The translations under genes and the position numbers were made by a program. DNA of 64,000 nt from an uncultured Brevibacillus sp. (GTDB lineage Bacteria; Bacillota; Bacilli; Brevibacillales; Brevibacillaceae), in assembly GCF_947502445.1 (NCBI RefSeq), contig NZ_CANMZW010000005.1, positions 186,001 through 250,000 on the forward strand, read 5' to 3'. Of the stretch, positions 59,711-64,000 are shown piece by piece (within the stretch, counting starts at the first letter, position 1; each line of letters opens with the position of its first letter). The notes beneath the pieces were generated by a model. It was not told the DNA's origin, did no database searches, and saw only the letters and a list, made by a program, of their open reading frames with translations.

Positions 59711-62059
59711 TTAGCTAATGTTTACTTCCAAATCTTCTATCGGTTTCTCTTTGTATTTCAAATCCTTATTCGCATAAAACGTATCTGCTCGCTCAATTTT
59801 GACAGCCGTATTGTATTCCGGAATGCCTGCATACGATTCATAAACACCCTTTGGAATCAACGCGTTGCCTTCTGGCCAATACACCTGTACATTGCCCCTG
59901 GTCGTCCGTTCGAACTTGGCACACCCCTGGAAGGTTCCATAGCCATTATACACGACAATGTTGTCTCCTTCTTTAATCCGCAAGTCACGGGCATCCTCTG
60001 CATTCATCAAAACGTCATAGCGCTCTGCGTTGTTGAATGGATCGACATTGCTGTAAATCATCGAGTTGAACTGCTTGCCCCTCCGAGTCGTAACGTAGAA
60101 GTGACCCTCTGGCTTGTTCAAATCAGGAACCTCGATGGGAAGTAAATTGGCACGGCCGTCTATTGTCGGACATACTCCGTCTTCACAAAGCCACGCGCCT
60201 CCCCATTGAAACACATCGCCCCGTTTTTTCAAATGCTGAATGCCATCGTAGTTTGGATTTGCCAAAGCGATCTCTGCGCGAATTTCTTCCGCAGTAGAAA
60301 AATGCATGAGATGCTTTTTCTCCGGGTGTACACGCGCTGCGAGGTCGACATAGATTTCCCACTCCGCACGCGCCTCCTCAATGCGAGGTCCTTCAATTTC
60401 TGCACTGAAATAAACCATTCGCTCGGTACTCGTAGACGTACCTCCACCTGGCTGTTCATAGCGCGTCATGGCAGGCAGGACGATCACTTCTTCTTTGGCA
60501 TCAACGAGCGTCGACGTATTGAAAATAATGTCCTGATGCACGCGCAGCTCTACGCTCTCCAGACATTTTTGCATAAAGTCAGGGTCTGGCATCGTCTCCA
60601 GGAAGTTCCCGCCGCTCGTATAAAACATTCGAGTTTTTCGCTCATGTCCGTCTGGTAAAACCGCGTTTTCCAAGGAGATGCCGACGATATCCCCTTGCCA
60701 TTTCGGTATAGGGAATTTCCACAGCCCTTCGATGCGCGTCCATGCTTTTTCATCAAAATCCCCGCCAGGCAGACTAAACGGATCTGCTCCCATTTCGCCG
60801 GAGCCTTGTACCCCTGAGTGACCCCGTATTGGCATCACTCCACAATTTTTTCGTCCCAAAAACCCGCGCAAAACAGCCAGATTGGCTACCTGTGAGATGT
60901 TGTCCGTACCAAAACGGTGCTGCGTCAAGCCCATGCTCCAAATAAACACACCTGATTTGGAATTAGCCAGCAGCAGCGCGAACTCCTTCATCCGCTCGCG
61001 TGTAAGTCCGGATGACTTCTCCAGCTTTTCCCACGGCTCGCTCATGACATGCGTGCGGAGCTGTTCGAGTCCGTTGGCGTGTTCTTTGACAAAAGCAAGA
61101 TGAATCGCAGACCCCGGCTTTTCTTGTTCCATTTCAAACCAAATCTTCATCACACCGTTCATGAACGCAATGTCTCCGCCAATGTTGACCTGATAAAAAT
61201 CGTCGGCGAGCTTGGTTCCGAACAAGGCGCTTTCCGCTACAGACGGAATCCAGTAGTTTTCCATCGCTGGCTCCCGGTACGGATTAATCAGGATGATCTT
61301 GGTTCCGGCCTTTTTGGCAGCGTACATGTACTTCGTCGAAACAGGCTGATTGTTAGCTGGTACGGATCCCCAAAATACGAGCACATCCGTCCCGATCCAA
61401 TCCTGATAATTGCAGCTTGACGCCCCGATCCCGACCGAGCGCTTCAGGGCCGTTTTGCTCGGTGAATGACATATCCGTGAGGCGTTGTCAATGTTGTTCG
61501 TGCCCAAAAACCGCGCCATTTTTGCCGCTGTATAATACACTTCGTTCGTAATCCCGCGCGCCGTCAAGAAAAAGGCGAGCTGCTTGGGACTGATATCCTT
61601 GATCTTTTTGGCTACGCGATTCAAAGCATCATCCCAGCTGATGCGGGTAAATTTTGTTTCACCTGGCTTGCGAGACAGTGGATACGGAATTCTCCCTAAT
61701 TTGCGCAGCTCTACACTAGACAGCTTTTTGAGTGCATGGACGTCTTCCAGCCACTTTGGATCAATTGCTGGCATCGTATTCAAGCGAAGAACATTCAGGC
61801 GTGTGGTGCACAAATGCGGTCCCGTCAGCGTCTGGTCATATAATCCGGATACACCTAGCGCGCACCCGTCACACACGCCCTGCGTCAAAATTCTGTAAGC
61901 ATATCCCAGATTGTCCCTGTTTTCATACATAACCTTCATCGTGTCACGAATATGATGTGGCTTTATTTTTCCTAATCCCATCGGCATCATGGAAGCCCAC
62001 AAAGAAGGCTGCAAGGATGTGTCCAGCTTGATTGGTCCGCTGTGCTTGGTTTTGCCCAT
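59711..62059 (-). CDS. ydeP: FdhF/YdeP family molybdopterin oxidoreductase
   Basis: The 782-aa product matches YdeP-type molybdoenzymes. The N-terminal Cys group GVCDGCALGVSGL with CTTRLN may hold an iron-sulfur cluster. TRISWDDALNRVAKKI starts the main domain, and SRICHSPSKTALKRSVG carries a Cys at the expected metal-ligand region. GLTQHRFGTDNISQVANLAVLRGF and a C-terminal molydopterin dinucleotide-binding barrel (YDVLMNAEDARDLRIKEGD) follow. Named for E. coli YdeP, an acid-resistance protein; the reaction is not established, with formate, oxalate or related acids proposed by kinship. GGAG lies six to seven bases before ATG 62059. Confidence 0.88.
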   Translation of the reverse strand: MGKTKHSGPIKLDTSLQPSLWASMMPMGLGKIKPHHIRDTMKVMYENRDNLGYAYRILTQGVCDGCALGVSGLYDQTLTGPHLCTTRLNVLRLNTMPAIDPKWLEDVHALKKLSSVELRKLGRIPYPLSRKPGETKFTRISWDDALNRVAKKIKDISPKQLAFFLTARGITNEVYYTAAKMARFLGTNNIDNASRICHSPSKTALKRSVGIGASSCNYQDWIGTDVLVFWGSVPANNQPVSTKYMYAAKKAGTKIILINPYREPAMENYWIPSVAESALFGTKLADDFYQVNIGGDIAFMNGVMKIWFEMEQEKPGSAIHLAFVKEHANGLEQLRTHVMSEPWEKLEKSSGLTRERMKEFALLLANSKSGVFIWSMGLTQHRFGTDNISQVANLAVLRGFLGRKNCGVMPIRGHSGVQGSGEMGADPFSLPGGDFDEKAWTRIEGLWKFPIPKWQGDIVGISLENAVLPDGHERKTRMFYTSGGNFLETMPDPDFMQKCLESVELRVHQDIIFNTSTLVDAKEEVIVLPAMTRYEQPGGGTSTSTERMVYFSAEIEGPRIEEARAEWEIYVDLAARVHPEKKHLMHFSTAEEIRAEIALANPNYDGIQHLKKRGDVFQWGGAWLCEDGVCPTIDGRANLLPIEVPDLNKPEGHFYVTTRRGKQFNSMIYSNVDPFNNAERYDVLMNAEDARDLRIKEGDNIVVYNGYGTFQGCAKFERTTRGNVQVYWPEGNALIPKGVYESYAGIPEYNTAVKIERADTFYANKDLKYKEKPIEDLEVNIS

Positions 62060-62102
62060 ATGACGTTTCTCCTCTCATAGCGTGCCTATGTGCAAAGCTC
62101 TA

Positions 62103-62161
62103 CAAAAAAACCACCATAAACCGTCCTTATCCGAAAGAAAAGGAGCATGTTCACGGTGGTT
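62103..62161 (-). terminator. terminator hairpin of the ydeP leader
   Basis: AACCACC and GGTGGTT close a long stem extended by GTGAAC/GTTTAT wobble pairs and CCTT/AAGG, followed by T7 on the minus strand. It precedes the ydeP start by about 45 bp and could attenuate ydeP or end the upstream transcript. Confidence 0.8.
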
Positions 62162-62265
62162 GTCTACGGCAGGTCCGCTACCTAGTCCAAGCTTCGTGTT
62201 TGTTGCGCGAGTTCCGTATGGTCTAATCCGCTGAACAGGAGCACTGCTTCGCCATAGACTTACGG
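62162..62265 (-). promoter_or_regulatory. structured leader with alternative pairings, candidate riboswitch
   Basis: Minus-strand RNA can fold CCGTAAGTCTA (62265-62255) with TAGACCATACGG (62225-62214). Alternatively GTCTATGG (62259-62252) can pair with CCGTAGAC (62169-62162), enclosing the whole 108-nt element; the two folds are mutually exclusive. A GGTAGCGGACCTGCC hairpin lies inside. A terminator follows at once and then ydeP. This is the architecture of a transcription-controlling riboswitch. It does not match the Moco consensus as I know it. The element begins inside the stop codon of the upstream gene. Confidence 0.5.
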
Positions 62266-62625
62266 TTCAATTTTCCATTTTTTCTCGATGTCCTGATCAA
62301 AAACAAATATGGACATCCCAAAATCACGCTCGATGTCAATATCGACGAACAGATCGATGAGTTTGGCACCCAGAAACGTTTCCATGTCTACTGGTTGATA
62401 TTTACGATACATGTCTTTGACCATTTCGGTTCGGGCAGCTCGTAGTGTCTGCTTTCCGTCTTCCGAAGTGGCAATAAACTTTTCCACCGGCGAAAGGTTA
62501 CCCTCCATCTCACAGATCGCCCAGTTCTTGCAGAACGTGGTATTGATCTTGCTGGGTCCTTTTCCCATATGCCGCTTACGGAAAGCTCTGACTAAATTAC
62601 TGAATTCTGCTTCGAACTTATTCAT
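62260..62625 (-). CDS. DUF2294 / MpsC-like protein
   Basis: The 121-aa product has the DUF2294 pattern: EFSNLVRAFRKRHMGKGPSK, then EGNLSPVEKFIATSEDGKQTLRAARTEMVKDMY and LGAKLIDLFVDIDIERD near the end. Relatives include MpsC, part of a cation-translocating bicarbonate/membrane-potential system in Staphylococcus; most others are uncharacterised. It is soluble, with no membrane helix. It lies 53 bp behind the OFA transporter and upstream of the ydeP leader, so it is probably transcribed with the transporter. Confidence 0.82.
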   Translation of the reverse strand: MNKFEAEFSNLVRAFRKRHMGKGPSKINTTFCKNWAICEMEGNLSPVEKFIATSEDGKQTLRAARTEMVKDMYRKYQPVDMETFLGAKLIDLFVDIDIERDFGMSIFVFDQDIEKKWKIEP

Positions 62626-62678
62626 CGAGAATACTCACCTTTACTTCAATCATTCATTACCTTAAACTTTACCACTAG

Positions 62679-63950
62679 TCAACCAGCCAATTCAACTGGC
62701 TTTTCCTTTTGTTTGGCTTGTTCTTTCAGTTTTTTAATATCTACGCGAATCAGAAGGGAAATGATAAAGGCAATGACGAACATACCTGAGAACACACTCA
62801 TCGTTCCCGTATAGCTTTGCGTTGTATCGCGTACCCACGTCGCAAAAATCGGTCCTGCGAGCCCTGCTGCTGCCCAAGCGGTCAAAATATAACCATGAAT
62901 GGCTCCTAGCTGCTTTGTTCCAAACAAATCGCCGATGTAAGCTGGGATCGAAGAAAATCCACCGCCATAGCAGGTCATGATGATGAACATCGCGATCATG
63001 AACAGCACCGGATTAGTCAAGTTTGGCAACAAGAAGAATAGCACCATTTGGATCGCAAAGAATGCTGTATACGTATTGGGGCGTCCGATATAGTCAGACA
63101 ACGATGCCCAACCGATACGTCCTCCGCCATTAAATAGGCCGTTTAGACCGACCATGAGAGCCGCTGTTGCAACAGACATTCCCACCATTTCCTGTGCCAT
63201 TGGAGAAGCGACGGAAATTACTGCAATTCCACAGGTTACGTTGATAAAAAGCATGAGCCACAGCAAGTAAAAGCGGCGCGTCTTGATGGCTTCGTTCGCC
63301 GTTAATTGGGACAGATCCTGTTTCATTTTTTTGGTACCCGCCCCTTCAACTGAAAAGCCCTCTGGTAGCCATCCTTTTGGAGGAGGAGCAAGGTATTGTG
63401 CGGCTGAGATCATCACTACAAAATAAATAATGCCCAGGATGTAAAACGTATTGGCAATTCCTACACTTGTAATTAACGCGTTCATGATCGGACTTGCGAT
63501 CATCGATGCAAAACCAAAACCCATAATAGCAAGACCTGTTGCGAGACCCCGGCGGTCCGGGAACCATTTTACCAGAGTAGACACCGGTGTAATGTAGCCT
63601 ACTCCAAGACCAATTCCACCTAGCACACCGTAGCACAGATACAATAGCGGCAGGCTGCTCATCTGAATGGCAAATCCAGAGCCAACGATTCCTAAGCCAA
63701 AGAAAATCGAAGCCAGAATACCTGCTTTACGCGGTCCATGCTTCTCTACGTAGTGCCCCAAAAAGGCAGCCGACAAACCCAGAAACAGGATGGCAATGCT
63801 AAAAGTAAATGTGACATCTTTCAATTCCCAGCCAAACTGTGTCGTAATCGGCTTCGTAAATACGCTCCATGCGTAAACCGAACCGATCGAGATGTGGATA
63901 CCCACAGCCGCCAGCGCAATCAGCCAGCGGTTCTTTACCTTTTGCTCCAT
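62679..63950 (-). CDS. OFA family MFS transporter (oxalate/formate antiporter type)
   Basis: The 423-aa product has 12 membrane segments and OFA-family blocks. These are GSVYAWSVFTKPITTQFGW near the start, GGIGLGVGYITPVSTLVKWF in TM4, FPDRRGLATGLAIMGFG, GLFNGGGRIGWASLSDYIGR in the second half and AWAAAGLAGP. The family includes the oxalate:formate antiporter OxlT and the pyruvate-responsive YhjX. Here it heads the operon containing the YdeP-like molybdoenzyme, suggesting that it brings in the substrate or exports the product. GGAG lies eight bases before ATG 63950. The promoter is at or beyond the window edge. Confidence 0.9.
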   Translation of the reverse strand: MEQKVKNRWLIALAAVGIHISIGSVYAWSVFTKPITTQFGWELKDVTFTFSIAILFLGLSAAFLGHYVEKHGPRKAGILASIFFGLGIVGSGFAIQMSSLPLLYLCYGVLGGIGLGVGYITPVSTLVKWFPDRRGLATGLAIMGFGFASMIASPIMNALITSVGIANTFYILGIIYFVVMISAAQYLAPPPKGWLPEGFSVEGAGTKKMKQDLSQLTANEAIKTRRFYLLWLMLFINVTCGIAVISVASPMAQEMVGMSVATAALMVGLNGLFNGGGRIGWASLSDYIGRPNTYTAFFAIQMVLFFLLPNLTNPVLFMIAMFIIMTCYGGGFSSIPAYIGDLFGTKQLGAIHGYILTAWAAAGLAGPIFATWVRDTTQSYTGTMSVFSGMFVIAFIISLLIRVDIKKLKEQAKQKEKPVELAG

Positions 63951-64000
63951 ACAACCATCTCCTTAATTAGAATAAGAGCGCCTCTCGCTTGGATTTGGCA

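Noticed and set aside
62162..62265. tRNA or SRP RNA in the ydeP leader
   Set aside because: No cloverleaf, no CCA-type end and no SRP tetraloop motif; the element begins inside a stop codon.

Overview
The window looks like a chromosomal segment of an aerobic, endospore-forming Bacillales bacterium, most probably Brevibacillus or a close Paenibacillaceae relative. The reasons are strong AGGAGG ribosome sites, frequent GTG and TTG starts, U-rich intrinsic terminators at most gene ends, a spoVR gene, a Bacillus-type quinol oxidase and many protein families typical of that group. Genus is inferred from protein character only. No rRNA, tRNA, CRISPR array, transposase or prophage was seen.

Layout. 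1-1100: non-coding, with a 294-bp tandem repeat built of long imperfect inverted repeats. 1.1-6.4 kb: hydroxy-acid locus (larE, larA, a decayed kdgT permease, glycerate kinase) divergent from a CdaR-type regulator. 6.5-11.8 kb: DUF2179 protein, chromate transporter, small proteins, a drug-efflux MFS with a broken padR gene behind it, a small flavoprotein. 11.9-17.3 kb: polar amino-acid-type ABC transporter co-directional with two amidohydrolases. 18.3-22.3 kb: qoxABCD-type quinol oxidase. 23-28 kb: TerC protein, amidase and PucR-type regulator. 28.8-35.6 kb: chemoreceptor, then a catabolic cluster (M20 amidohydrolase, 3-hydroxyacyl-CoA dehydrogenase, GntR/FCD regulator, cupin, SDR). 35.7-39 kb: spoVR bracketed by a dispersed repeat, then an agr-like peptide-signalling locus. 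39-45 kb: small proteins, SDR, ribbon-helix-helix protein with a palindromic operator, HelD. 45-49 kb: DoxX, BpsA-like enzyme, a probable non-coding RNA, MFS plus ArsR regulator. 49-55 kb: micro-ORFs, a His/Arg/Met-rich peptide, DUF6492 protein, oligoendopeptidase, metallo-hydrolase. 55-57 kb: Crp/Fnr regulator and flavohaemoglobin with an Fnr-type box. 57.9-64 kb: molybdenum block mobB, moeA, ydeP-like oxidoreductase, MpsC-like protein and OFA transporter.

The most unusual items are: (i) the agr-like operon, with a complete AgrB, an AgrD precursor whose predicted ring residue is Ser, and a multi-TM protein shaped like an AgrC sensor but with no kinase; (ii) an independent structured RNA at about 46.80-47.01 kb with a good promoter, nested stems and a terminator; (iii) a structured leader with alternative pairings plus terminator in front of the molybdoenzyme gene; (iv) the 294-bp tandem array at the left edge; (v) several genes broken by internal deletions or a frameshift (kdgT, padR, a small ORF at 40.0 kb).
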